A stretch of 64,000 nt of DNA from Candidatus Poribacteria bacterium (GTDB lineage Bacteria; Poribacteria; WGA-4E; WGA-3G). The stretch is from the NCBI GenBank assembly GCA_022828145.1, contig JAJEJA010000096.1, positions 25,208 through 89,207 of the forward strand, read 5' to 3'. A program made the position numbers and the translations under genes. Positions 45,001 through 52,547 of the stretch are shown one piece after another; positions within the stretch are counted from its first letter, which is position 1; each line of letters starts with the position of its first letter. The notes below the pieces were generated by a model. It did not search any database. It was not told the origin of the DNA and was given only the letters and a program-made list of their open reading frames with translations.

Positions 45001-46181
45001 TGATGGATGAAGGTTCAGATGTTAATCTACAAAGATCTGCTATATCTCTTGTATTAAAGACTGGTTATATTTTAAAAGGTCATATACAATCTTTTGACAG
45101 AGATGTTCTGTACATGTCCATAAATAAGAGAATTGTTATAGTTTTTCGACAGGGAATTTTAGAGTTAAACCATGATTTAGATCTTGAACATTCCCCAAAA
45201 ATAAAGTCATCCTTTGGAGAACAGGCAGATAACCAACTTAAATCACTGACAGGATCCCCATCCGAAATAAAAACGAATAAAAGCCATTCTGAAAAGATAA
45301 AGACAGATGGACAGAAAAAACCAGATCAAAAAAATGATGGATCTTATGCTCGCTCAAGATCAGAAACATGGATCTATCTATTAGATGCATATACAAGTAA
45401 AAGAACTGTCAGAGGTACTATTACCCGCACAATCAATGGAGGGTTGCGGGTAAAAATAGATTCGTTACAGGGATTCATTCCTAAATCACAGATCGGATAT
45501 AAGAAGAACACAAGTCTCGAATCATATGTTGGAAAATCCTTAGAAATGAAAATACTGAAGTGCGACAAACAGATGAATTTACTTGTATTGTCGCATCGCG
45601 CGTGGCTTAAGGAAAAGAGAGATGAGTTCTTAGCAAATCTTGAGATAGGACATCAAGTTACAGGGAAAGTGAAAAGTATAAAGGACTTTGGGGCGTTTGT
45701 AGATTTGGGATTGATCGATGGATTAATTCACAAAACAGAATTGACATGGAAAAGAATTCATCATCCATCAGAAGTCGTGTCGGAAGGTGATGAAATTGAG
45801 GTAAAAGTTATCAGTTATAATAGAGAAGACGAAAAGATATCGTTGAGTTTAAAGCAGATGTCAAAAGATCCGTGGGAAGCTATTGATGAAAAATGTACAA
45901 AAGGTATAACAGCTAAAGGAACTGTTGTTAATGTTGTTGACTATGGAGCATTTATAGAACTTGAAGAAGGGGTCGTGGGTTTGCTGCATGTTTCAGAGTT
46001 TCCACAGAACGATGGTGTAATAAAGCGGAGAGAATTACTTAAGGAGGGTGATGAAGTAGACGTAATGGTTCTTAAAGTGTCAAAAGAAACAAGGAAGATT
46101 TCCTTAAGTATGAAACAAACCCAAGAAAATCGCTTAAGACTCTTACTCCAGAAATATCCAGACAAGAACAGAACTACTTAA
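42012..46181 (+). CDS. UvrD/Rep-type helicase with two inserted GIY-YIG domains and three C-terminal S1 RNA-binding repeats
   Basis: About 1389 aa. Helicase motifs include AGPGSGKTT (near 24-32), TLHVFG, VFVDEFQD, VGDDDQAIYGFRGGD, VNIHSAKGREWD and RRLFYVAVTRAKQEL. Between TLHVFG and VDEFQD lie two GIY-YIG copies. The first (about 133-210: VYIYKVE...CYIGQTIDLERRESEH...YMESQQIKYH) keeps the catalytic Tyr, Arg and Glu. The second (about 233-320: VSIYTIK...CYLGLSNNPEHSKELH) has lost the Arg. After a unique region of about 500 aa come three S1 repeats (about 1165-1385); the last two resemble ribosomal protein S1 (DPWEAIDEK...VVDYGAFIELEEGVVGLLHVSE). I start at the ATG at 42012; a longer frame begins at 41907. 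The gene is more AT-rich than its neighbours, suggesting transfer. The MFS gene follows 4 bp later. Confidence 0.88.
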   Translation: MEMKLDEHQLKAVRHFKGPALVVAGPGSGKTTVIIERILHLIRHHNVAPENILAIAFTNAAADEMKDRINNRIQFTENEPSICTLHVFGKDLITNHFKQAGFISAPNNIWDADQIKKIINEEKYRLKMVTEDEPVYIYKVEGLKTGRCYIGQTIDLERRESEHRMQSSNRRLRDALSKGNEDFEFKLITKVDGKFADYMESQQIKYHRNRSVVKIDEMNKMEDENRNETEDSCVSIYTIKSKTTSTCYLGLSNNPEHSKELHFTESPNELLREAIEKEEIDLSSFEVIAEERSWADANNRLERETLTHQKWAVFNDEDPLYARDSTRRRIEVFCEYFDVSYEEVLRHTEGFELEMRKFDESREDIEKEKRKVRIGLFEPDKITDPILRAFAKKYEKRKNDASAIDFLDMLIYSANMLENNPKLLSELREKNKFVFVDEFQDISPIDFRLIKLFPDNLFAVGDDDQAIYGFRGGDSNIMQKEFGNWEKIQKYEISQNYRSTSNIVMYSKALIENNNPTRINKDLRTTMSSEDEIEYSEITKYKVKESLINELSKILSSDIQNVGILARNWKGEINAIQDILNCSEVRKLGFKIKFDKIERMDRDIEEEEEIRKLKMSLHKDPKKIEIVNIHSAKGREWDRVILLVNSMYVGMPDKRNNPLDERRLFYVAVTRAKQELIIFDGGNCKFVSEFQQLPYSERKKRLEEYRTRLFSAIDSLLNQSRASLKEVSHSLITTVKNQNVKHLEIYAKNIRKLYEPDLAQLHQKNVETRNVRNDIKSALTQKLETTQKSFVEELIPIYDQLDMIVNNYVNNYYESTQFNDLSVESLRFYDTVQNTDRKFWHLLEDNGLKKINTPFIYFDSRAHSETQSRVFSNEVPEDTVVRVLRPGYILNNRVIRKAQVVVSKGKKRSEWLMYLGSIQPICFVTKERIYTLYDIKLHSNIITGVTALGSVIRIQEVDLLFVLSKRNLKSIKPQRLSTVPSQETKSISDVFLRSVTVMDEGSDVNLQRSAISLVLKTGYILKGHIQSFDRDVLYMSINKRIVIVFRQGILELNHDLDLEHSPKIKSSFGEQADNQLKSLTGSPSEIKTNKSHSEKIKTDGQKKPDQKNDGSYARSRSETWIYLLDAYTSKRTVRGTITRTINGGLRVKIDSLQGFIPKSQIGYKKNTSLESYVGKSLEMKILKCDKQMNLLVLSHRAWLKEKRDEFLANLEIGHQVTGKVKSIKDFGAFVDLGLIDGLIHKTELTWKRIHHPSEVVSEGDEIEVKVISYNREDEKISLSLKQMSKDPWEAIDEKCTKGITAKGTVVNVVDYGAFIELEEGVVGLLHVSEFPQNDGVIKRRELLKEGDEVDVMVLKVSKETRKISLSMKQTQENRLRLLLQKYPDKNRTT

Positions 46182-46185
46182 CCTT

Positions 46186-47424
46186 ATGCAAAACAATCAA
46201 GAACCACCTAATACATCAACCCGTATCCAGTTCTATTTCCTTACTTTTATACATACCGTCCTCGACTCTTATGCAAATCTCTTCCCACACTTGCAGCCGA
46301 GACTGACAAGTACATTAGCATCAGCCGGGTCTCGCAACAGTTTTGCAGGGATTCTTATTGCACTCTACAGCATCTTCAGTCTACTCGGACAAGTTGTCTT
46401 TGGATGGCTTTCGGATAGGAAGCAGTCGGTACATTACATCACTCTCGGAGTTGCGTTCACAGCAGTTGGATTGAGTTTAGTGGGTGTTATTCCTTCAGTA
46501 TATCTCGTGTTTCTACTGTTGGCGTTAGGGGGTTTAGGAGTCGCAGCTTTTCATCCGCAAGCGACAACGTATGCAGGTGCACTCGCAGCAGAAATGAGAG
46601 GTATGGGAATCTCTATATTCCTCACGGGAGGAAATGTCGGACGCGCAATAGGACCGCTATTGCTTCTCTTCATCCCATATAAATATGGATACGGACACTT
46701 TGTCTGGGAGATGATACCTGGTGTATTTTTTGCACTGTTGGTGCCGTTTGTGTTGAAATTTGAGCATGAACTTGATCTAACTGCCTCCGCACGTGTTCTA
46801 TCACATAAGGAGAAGACACAACGTGAATCTTTCTGGGTAGTCGCTGCACCACATTTTGCCCCACTAATTGCCCTTTTTATCATAGGCTCACTCCGAACGG
46901 TTACAGGTATGGGATTAGAGAACTTCCTGTCTATATATCTGGCTGACAAATATTCAGATCAGACGCGTTCCTTAATCCTTGCGCTCTATATCTTTGCAGG
47001 TTCAATGGGTATAATGGGCAGTGGATGGGTCTTGAGTAAAGTGCACACACTTGTATTACTCTTATTCTCACTTATGTTTGCACCGCCATTGCTATATATT
47101 GCCCTTCATACGGAAGGTATTGTATTCCTAATTTTTCTCTTTTTAGGCAACTTAGTTCTATCAAGTTCCATCACACTCAACATAATCTTAGCACAGATGA
47201 TGTTACGAGGTCATGAGAACATCGCAACAAGTTTTATGATGGGGGCATCTTGGGGAGTAGGAGGACTTCTCAATCTAATAGTTGGAGCGTTAGGAGATAA
47301 ATATGGTCTGCCAGTTGTGCTTGATGCATTAGTAGCAGTACCTTTACTCGTCACACCTTTTGTATTATTCTTACTTGATCAACCCGATCTGTCGAATCCC
47401 AAATCTTATGTGAAGACGAAATGA
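46186..47424 (+). CDS. MFS transporter, fosmidomycin-resistance (Fsr)-like
   Basis: 412 aa, about 12 transmembrane segments. GGLGVAAFHPQA near residue 116 and FGWLSDRKQSVHYITLG near 70 are characteristic of the Fsr branch of MFS drug exporters. It probably exports a small molecule from the cytoplasm; the substrate is not predictable. It starts 4 bp after the helicase stop with no obvious ribosome binding site, suggesting read-through transcription and coupling. Confidence 0.85.
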   Translation: MQNNQEPPNTSTRIQFYFLTFIHTVLDSYANLFPHLQPRLTSTLASAGSRNSFAGILIALYSIFSLLGQVVFGWLSDRKQSVHYITLGVAFTAVGLSLVGVIPSVYLVFLLLALGGLGVAAFHPQATTYAGALAAEMRGMGISIFLTGGNVGRAIGPLLLLFIPYKYGYGHFVWEMIPGVFFALLVPFVLKFEHELDLTASARVLSHKEKTQRESFWVVAAPHFAPLIALFIIGSLRTVTGMGLENFLSIYLADKYSDQTRSLILALYIFAGSMGIMGSGWVLSKVHTLVLLLFSLMFAPPLLYIALHTEGIVFLIFLFLGNLVLSSSITLNIILAQMMLRGHENIATSFMMGASWGVGGLLNLIVGALGDKYGLPVVLDALVAVPLLVTPFVLFLLDQPDLSNPKSYVKTK

Positions 47425-47435
47425 ATATTATGAAA

Positions 47436-48533
47436 TCAGAATGTCCATAAAACACTTAAGAAATGGGTATTAATCAGGTCCCCAATGAGAAGGGCATAAT
47501 CAAGACTGAACTTCTTCAATTGGATACCAATGCCGCTTGTCATACGACTATCTCGGTATCCAAGACGTAAGGCTAATGGAGAACTGATCTGATATTCTAC
47601 ACCTAAATGTGTCTGTCCATCATAACGTTCCTGCCATTGATAGGAAAGGATTAACGTTCGATTGAAGATGTAATCATTGAAGTATGTTACGCCAAAATTC
47701 AGATTAGTCGGGATTGATTCTATAACTGCGGGGACAGTGTTCCAGGTTAATGTTGTTTGAGAAATATCTTGTAAGTTGACACCTATAGCAAAACCACCAG
47801 AGTTTTCCAACCCAAAAAGTGCATTCAGATCGGGCAATCGTGCAAGTAGTCCAGCATCAAAACCGAACCCCCTACTTCCGTAAGTTGAGAACGCAGCAAT
47901 CGTTTCGTCAAGGTCATCCCCGCCATTGAAATTCTGAAAAATCCCTTTTACATTAACACCGAACATGAAATCTGGCGGAGCAGAATCTCTACCAAAGTTA
48001 TCCCACCACGTTTGACTGATAGCAACCCGAGTCGCGAGGGATAGCACATAAGCGTTTTCACTGTCACTCAGATAACCGGATGGAATGAAGTCATCGTCTC
48101 TGGGTCTGTATGTTGGGTCATGTTTCCGCTGATCAGCACTGATTGAAGGATCAAATGCTGGCACATCATAGTAGATCGGAATGTCATCAATACCTGCACG
48201 TATCCAGGACAAACCTAACGTCACGGAGGGAAACAGATTTCCAATTGCACTCACATAACTAAAAGCTCCCAAACCTGAACGTCGTGTTGCATGCATCATA
48301 CAAACTTGGTATTTTTGAGATACTGCAGCAATTCCGGCTGGATTCCAATATGTTGCAGTGGCATCGTCAGCGATACTAACATACGCACCACCTAACCCAA
48401 GTGCCCGGGCACCGACGCCATTCGTCAGAAAATCACCTGCATAGTTTTCTGCAGAGGCAGAGGATACAACCAGCAAACAGCACAAAAAAATCATCAAGAG
48501 TTTTAGTTTAGTCAATGATTCATTTTCCTTCAT
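47436..48533 (-). CDS. PorV/PorQ-like outer-membrane beta-barrel protein
   Basis: About 365 aa. A signal peptide (KLKLLMIFLCCLLVVSSASA) is followed by AGDFLTNGVGARALGLGGAYVSIADDATATYWNPAG, i.e. the GARALGLGGA...WNPAG signature of the PorV/PorQ (UPF0164) family in the FadL-like barrel group. Many amphipathic strands follow to the C-terminal F. In Bacteroidetes PorV serves type IX secretion; no other T9SS gene is seen here. The ATG at 48533 shares one base with the TGA of the PhyH gene upstream (TGATG), indicating coupling. Confidence 0.8.
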   Translation of the reverse strand: MKENESLTKLKLLMIFLCCLLVVSSASAENYAGDFLTNGVGARALGLGGAYVSIADDATATYWNPAGIAAVSQKYQVCMMHATRRSGLGAFSYVSAIGNLFPSVTLGLSWIRAGIDDIPIYYDVPAFDPSISADQRKHDPTYRPRDDDFIPSGYLSDSENAYVLSLATRVAISQTWWDNFGRDSAPPDFMFGVNVKGIFQNFNGGDDLDETIAAFSTYGSRGFGFDAGLLARLPDLNALFGLENSGGFAIGVNLQDISQTTLTWNTVPAVIESIPTNLNFGVTYFNDYIFNRTLILSYQWQERYDGQTHLGVEYQISSPLALRLGYRDSRMTSGIGIQLKKFSLDYALLIGDLINTHFLSVLWTF

Positions 48534-49405
48534 CAGACAATATTCAGATCCATATCGTGCCAATAATACTGATACGTTTGTGATGTCCACTCTTTATAGA
48601 TGTCATCCCACGGCATTCGGTTGAAATGTGGCAGTAACGAACCCTGCGTCACCGGTTGAGAACTCCCTTGATACCGATAATCAACGGATAGACGCATCTT
48701 GTCAGGTGTCTGGTTTGGGAGTGCTTTATGGACTGTATGGCTATGAAAGAAAAGCGCATCCCCCATCTCAAAGTCACCGCTAACCCAACTTAATCCGTTC
48801 GCTTCTAACGGTTCAGTTTCTATACCGACCCCACCCGCACCAAATGCCGGTTTCACTGGATAAATTCCATTGCGATGTGAACCCGATAATACCGTTAATC
48901 CTCCCAGATACTGGGGACAATCCCCAAGTGGAATCCAAGCGGTATAGGTCTCCTCTGTTCCTCTGATATGGATAAAATCTTGATGTGCAGGCGTTGTATA
49001 TTTTGTGTTCTCTGGAAACATAATTCTTCCAATATTCCGAGGATGAACCAGAGTCTTTTCACCGAAAAGTTTATCACACATATCCAAAATTGCAGGATGA
49101 TGTGCAAATGTATGAAAAGATTCAAGACTTTGAAATTCATCTAACACTGGCCAAAATCCTTCATCACCCTCCATAAAGGGACCAAAGGGTCCCCCGATGC
49201 GAATGCCATCCATCAATGTTGATCCACCTTCTACCCATCCATGACGATGACATATCTCTAAAAAGTCACGACGTAAGTTTATGATGGAGTCTTCATCAAT
49301 TAACTTTTTAAAATAGAGATACCCATCTTGTCGTGCTTGTTCGCGCAGATTTTCAGGTTGTTCTAACAACGTATTTGATACATTAAAAGGTTCTATTCTT
49401 CCCAT
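48533..49405 (-). CDS. Phytanoyl-CoA dioxygenase (PhyH) family enzyme
   Basis: 290 aa. His141-Gln-Asp143 (TPAHQDFIHI), the distal His in HSHTVHKALPN, and MRLSVDYRYQ for 2-oxoglutarate binding are all present. It would be a Fe(II)/2OG hydroxylase of unknown substrate. It is coupled by TGATG overlap to the PorV-like gene, an odd pairing of a cytosolic enzyme and a barrel protein. Confidence 0.88.
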   Translation of the reverse strand: MGRIEPFNVSNTLLEQPENLREQARQDGYLYFKKLIDEDSIINLRRDFLEICHRHGWVEGGSTLMDGIRIGGPFGPFMEGDEGFWPVLDEFQSLESFHTFAHHPAILDMCDKLFGEKTLVHPRNIGRIMFPENTKYTTPAHQDFIHIRGTEETYTAWIPLGDCPQYLGGLTVLSGSHRNGIYPVKPAFGAGGVGIETEPLEANGLSWVSGDFEMGDALFFHSHTVHKALPNQTPDKMRLSVDYRYQGSSQPVTQGSLLPHFNRMPWDDIYKEWTSQTYQYYWHDMDLNIV

Positions 49406-49436
49406 AACGTTTCATCACCCTCTGAATTAAATCATA

Positions 49437-49588
49437 ACGTGAGTTTGATAAATCAGAACAAATAACTTCCGTAGGTTGGGTTGAGGAACGAAACCCAACA
49501 TTTTGACCCATTATAGAGCAATACATGTCGGGTTTCGTTCCTCAACCCGACCTACAATGAATATTGCATTTTATTATCAAACTCACGT
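49437..49588. mobile_element. MITE-like element, family A, intact with 9-bp target duplication
   Basis: Ends ACGTGAGTTTGATAA and TTATCAAACTCACGT are perfect inverted repeats. TAAATCATA is directly repeated at 49428-49436 and 49589-49597. The core is the GTAGGTTGGGTTGAGG palindrome, almost identical to that at 30041-30127. No coding capacity. Confidence 0.85.
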
Positions 49589-49773
49589 TAAATCATAAAG
49601 TAGTGCAAAAACAATCGCAGTTTCGTTGATATTATACCAAGTCTTTGATATTATACCAAGAAAGGCAAGGGAGTGTCAATTATAACTACCATAACTATAT
49701 CATTCTTGTTTGTTGAAAACTTCCTCATTTTTATTCAAACAATTATCTTTTGCAGAAAACTTTTCTGAATTTA
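49589..49773. other. AT-rich spacer upstream of the enolase-superfamily gene
   Basis: AT-rich, with a short direct repeat TTGATATTATACCAAG (about 49627-49663). No gene seen. Confidence 0.4.
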
Positions 49774-49782
49774 TGCTACAAT
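49774..49782 (+). promoter_or_regulatory. Extended -10 promoter candidate of the enolase-superfamily gene
   Basis: TGCTACAAT has TACAAT at 49777-49782 with an upstream TG. It is 29 bp before the ATG at 49811. No convincing -35. The same pattern (TTTATGCTAAAAT) lies at 54965-54977. Confidence 0.45.
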
Positions 49783-49810
49783 ACCGATAAAAGCCTTATG
49801 GAGGAAAGCA

Positions 49811-50995
49811 ATGCTTAGCATCAAAAATATTGAGACGATAACCTTAAACGTGCCTTTCTATTGTGAACGGGTCAGTCAACACATGCACAGAGCTGCTACA
49901 CACGGTGAGAGGGTTTATGTATACCGTACAGAACTCAGCAACGGTGTTATCGGTTATGGTGAAAACCTATATGATGAATCGGGTAATATTGAACGACTCA
50001 TCGGCCAGAATCCTTTTGCTTGTATGAACGATGACGGTGTAGGGTTCGGGATACAGATGTCATTATTTGATGCAGTTGGTAAAACCGTTGAGGTATCTGT
50101 GTCGGAATTGATTGGACCAAAAGTTCGTGAAAAGTGTCCGATTTCTTGGTGGGATATTGACATGCCGCCAGAAGATTGGGTTGCAGAGGTACAGGAATCC
50201 ATCAAAAGAGGTTACACTTCTGCCAAACTCAAAGCAAGACCGTGGCGCGACATCTTCGCCCAGGTAGAAGCTGTCGGAGATGCTGTACCATCAGATTACA
50301 AACTCGACATCGACTTTAACGGTTTCCTAAGAACTGCTGATAACGCTATTCCTGTATTGCAGAAATTAGATCAGCACCCAAATGTTGCAATCTATGAAAG
50401 TCCATTTTACCTTGGAACAGACATAGAAGGAGCTGGTAGATTACAACAGGCTGTTGAGAAACGAATTGTTGAACATTACAATGAATCCTGTTTGCATGCA
50501 CGCTGTTGCGGTGGTTTTGTCGTAGGAGGTGCCGTCAAATCTCTGCTTCGAACTAACGCACTCTGTGCATCATTCGAACAACCTTACTGGCTTCAGATGG
50601 TTGGTACAGGGATAACAACTGCATACTGTGTGCATCTCGGTTCAGTGTTATCTCAAGCGGAATTACCCGCGATAACATGCCATGAGCTGTGGGAATCCGA
50701 TCTTCTTGAGACACGACTTGATGTAAAAGATGGGATGATTCAAGTACCAGAATCACCTGGACTTGGTGTAACCATTGATGAAGAAGCATTGAAAACCTAT
50801 CGTGTTGAGAAAAATACACCACCCCCAGCACAACTGTTTCGTGAGAGTGAATATATCTGTCGCATACATATCCCAAATTCAGATGGTGGAGAAACAGTCC
50901 ACGATTTCAACGGCGAGAATGAATATTATCCAGCATTCAGCGAAGGGAAATATCCAGGTTTTGTACCGGGTGTTTGGATGGAAGTGGTGAAATAA
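49811..50995 (+). CDS. Enolase-superfamily (mandelate racemase/muconate lactonizing-like) enzyme with atypical metal site
   Basis: 394 aa. The N-terminal capping domain is followed by a barrel with SAKLKAR (K-x-K), DIDFNG (metal Asp) and YESPFY (metal Glu). Where the third acidic ligand is expected the sequence is RIVEHYNESCLHA, so the third ligand is uncertain. ITCHELWESD near 295 may supply an acid/base His. Such enzymes are usually sugar-acid dehydratases or racemases. GGAGG precedes the ATG. Confidence 0.82.
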   Translation: MLSIKNIETITLNVPFYCERVSQHMHRAATHGERVYVYRTELSNGVIGYGENLYDESGNIERLIGQNPFACMNDDGVGFGIQMSLFDAVGKTVEVSVSELIGPKVREKCPISWWDIDMPPEDWVAEVQESIKRGYTSAKLKARPWRDIFAQVEAVGDAVPSDYKLDIDFNGFLRTADNAIPVLQKLDQHPNVAIYESPFYLGTDIEGAGRLQQAVEKRIVEHYNESCLHARCCGGFVVGGAVKSLLRTNALCASFEQPYWLQMVGTGITTAYCVHLGSVLSQAELPAITCHELWESDLLETRLDVKDGMIQVPESPGLGVTIDEEALKTYRVEKNTPPPAQLFRESEYICRIHIPNSDGGETVHDFNGENEYYPAFSEGKYPGFVPGVWMEVVK

Positions 50996-51039
50996 TATCT
51001 ACGATTTGAGACGATGATTCACTGGAATTTGGTTAAGGA

Positions 51040-51138
51040 ACGTGAGTTTGATAATAGGAATATGGACTTCATTTTGCCCAAAATGTCACTTGCATAAACC
51101 CGGTAGGTTCGGTTTCCTAACCGAACCGGATCCCACGT
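51040..51138. mobile_element. MITE-like remnant, family A, left end plus GGTTCGGTTTCC core
   Basis: The left end ACGTGAGTTTGATAATAGG matches that of 33661-33680. The core GGTAGGTTCGGTTTCC/TAACCGAACCGG (51102-51130) is palindromic. The right TTATCAAAC arm is missing, though CCCACGT (51132-51138) may be its last bases. No target duplication. Confidence 0.6.
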
Positions 51139-51324
51139 GAAAACCTTTATGAACGCATTGGCACAAAACCTGTTCGGTCCTTAAGAAAAAACTTGACATA
51201 AATTTCATTCAGAAAGTATAATCTATTTGTCAGTCGAAATTCCGAACAAAAAAGCACGTTTCTATGTCCTGAATTGTGCAGTCTTAGATACTCTTTTTAC
51301 TTTTTAGATATTGAAGAGGGAACA

Positions 51325-51636
51325 ATGAAAAACCGAGAAAGGAACAATCATTTTGCCCAAAGAAACGCACTATATCTCTATTGTCTGCGCGGTGATTTGG
51401 TTGTTACCCTGCTTGATACGACTGTTTTAACATCGGTTTTTAGACCCCCCCCCGCAAACGTCACTGTTAATATAACAACACATTACGACAAAACAACTTT
51501 GAATGCAACGGAAGTACCGTTGTTATACCCGCACGTCCATATTGGCTCGTTGTGGGTTTTTCTTATTATGTTCAGCTTGTGTTATACGTTATATTCAGTG
51601 GGTTATAATAAGAGTATCAGAATTGAATCAGTATAA
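51325..51636 (+). CDS. Hypothetical protein with one transmembrane segment
   Basis: 103 aa. GAGGGAA precedes the ATG. One hydrophobic segment near the C-terminus (IGSLWVFLIMFSLCYTLYSVGY) suggests a membrane protein. The coding frame crosses a run of eight C (51446-51453), which is unstable. No family recognised. It might be a degraded reading frame. Confidence 0.35.
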   Translation: MKNRERNNHFAQRNALYLYCLRGDLVVTLLDTTVLTSVFRPPPANVTVNITTHYDKTTLNATEVPLLYPHVHIGSLWVFLIMFSLCYTLYSVGYNKSIRIESV

Positions 51637-51672
51637 AATGTTTTATCTTAAAATCAAAGGAGGTACTAAGTC

Positions 51673-52533
51673 ATGAGTTCGGTCATAAAATCTGGATTAC
51701 TTTCATATAATTTCCAAGTTCCTTCGCTTGCGTTTTATCACCGAAACCCCTGCAATATGTTCAGAAATATTTTGCTGTTTACGTTTCTGTTTTTAATGAT
51801 ACCGTTCGCAATGTCAGCGGACTTTACGGATGGATTAGTGTTTTATCATGCATACAATGAAGGTGATGGTAATACTGCGAAAGACCTTAGCGGCAATGGA
51901 CATAACGGTGTTATTGAGAAACCCAATTGGGTTGATGGAAAGTTTGGAAAAGCACTGGAATTCGCGGGCTCTGGTAGCGGAACTTTTGTAACTATAGAAA
52001 ATACAGAGACCCTGAATGTTGATACATGCACCTTTATGGCATGGGTCTTTTCGCATTCCTGGGATGGAACCCGTCAAATCATAGGCAAATCTGTCCACGG
52101 AGGATGTAGCGGCAGAGGACAGTACGGCTTATTCAGTGAAAACGGAAGTTTTAAACTCCGTTTTGAAACAGAGGCGGGTCGTTCAGATATAACGACAACC
52201 CTACCTGCAACGAATCAGTGGGTCCACGTCGCCTTCACTAACGATGGAACTACTGGAACGATTTATATTGATGGAAAAGAGGAGATGACCGGGAATGTCA
52301 CCGGTAAACTCAAAACGAACACGGATCCATTAAGAATATCAGAAGATTGTGACAGACCAAACAACGTCTTTGATGGTGTAATTGACGAGGTGCGTCTCTG
52401 GAACCGAGCACTCAGTGAAAACGAGATTACTTCTTATATGAACAGAGGTGCCGCTGGTGCACTTGATGTTAATGCATCAGGAAAAATAACAACGACATGG
52501 GGATATCTAAAAAGCACTCCATATCTAAATTAA
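51673..52533 (+). CDS. Secreted LamG-domain protein with C-terminal KITTTWG motif
   Basis: 286 aa. The hydrophobic signal MFRNILLFTFLFLMIPFAMS starts at residue 29; I keep the ATG at 51673 because AAAGGAGG precedes it and no site precedes residue 29. The body is a LamG/concanavalin-like domain: SGNGHNGVIEKPNWVDGKFG, CTFMAWV, WVHVAFTNDG, TIYIDGKE, NVFDGVIDEVRLWNRALSENEI. It ends SGKITTTWGYLKS. Probably an exported carbohydrate-binding protein. It is a tandem paralogue of the next gene. Confidence 0.85.
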   Translation: MSSVIKSGLLSYNFQVPSLAFYHRNPCNMFRNILLFTFLFLMIPFAMSADFTDGLVFYHAYNEGDGNTAKDLSGNGHNGVIEKPNWVDGKFGKALEFAGSGSGTFVTIENTETLNVDTCTFMAWVFSHSWDGTRQIIGKSVHGGCSGRGQYGLFSENGSFKLRFETEAGRSDITTTLPATNQWVHVAFTNDGTTGTIYIDGKEEMTGNVTGKLKTNTDPLRISEDCDRPNNVFDGVIDEVRLWNRALSENEITSYMNRGAAGALDVNASGKITTTWGYLKSTPYLN

Positions 52534-52547
52534 GGAGATTATAATTT

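Noticed and set aside
47436..48533. Type IX secretion locus implied by the PorV-like protein
   Set aside because: No other por/gld/spr gene is in the window, and the proteins with the C-terminal WG motif do not resemble T9SS C-terminal domains.
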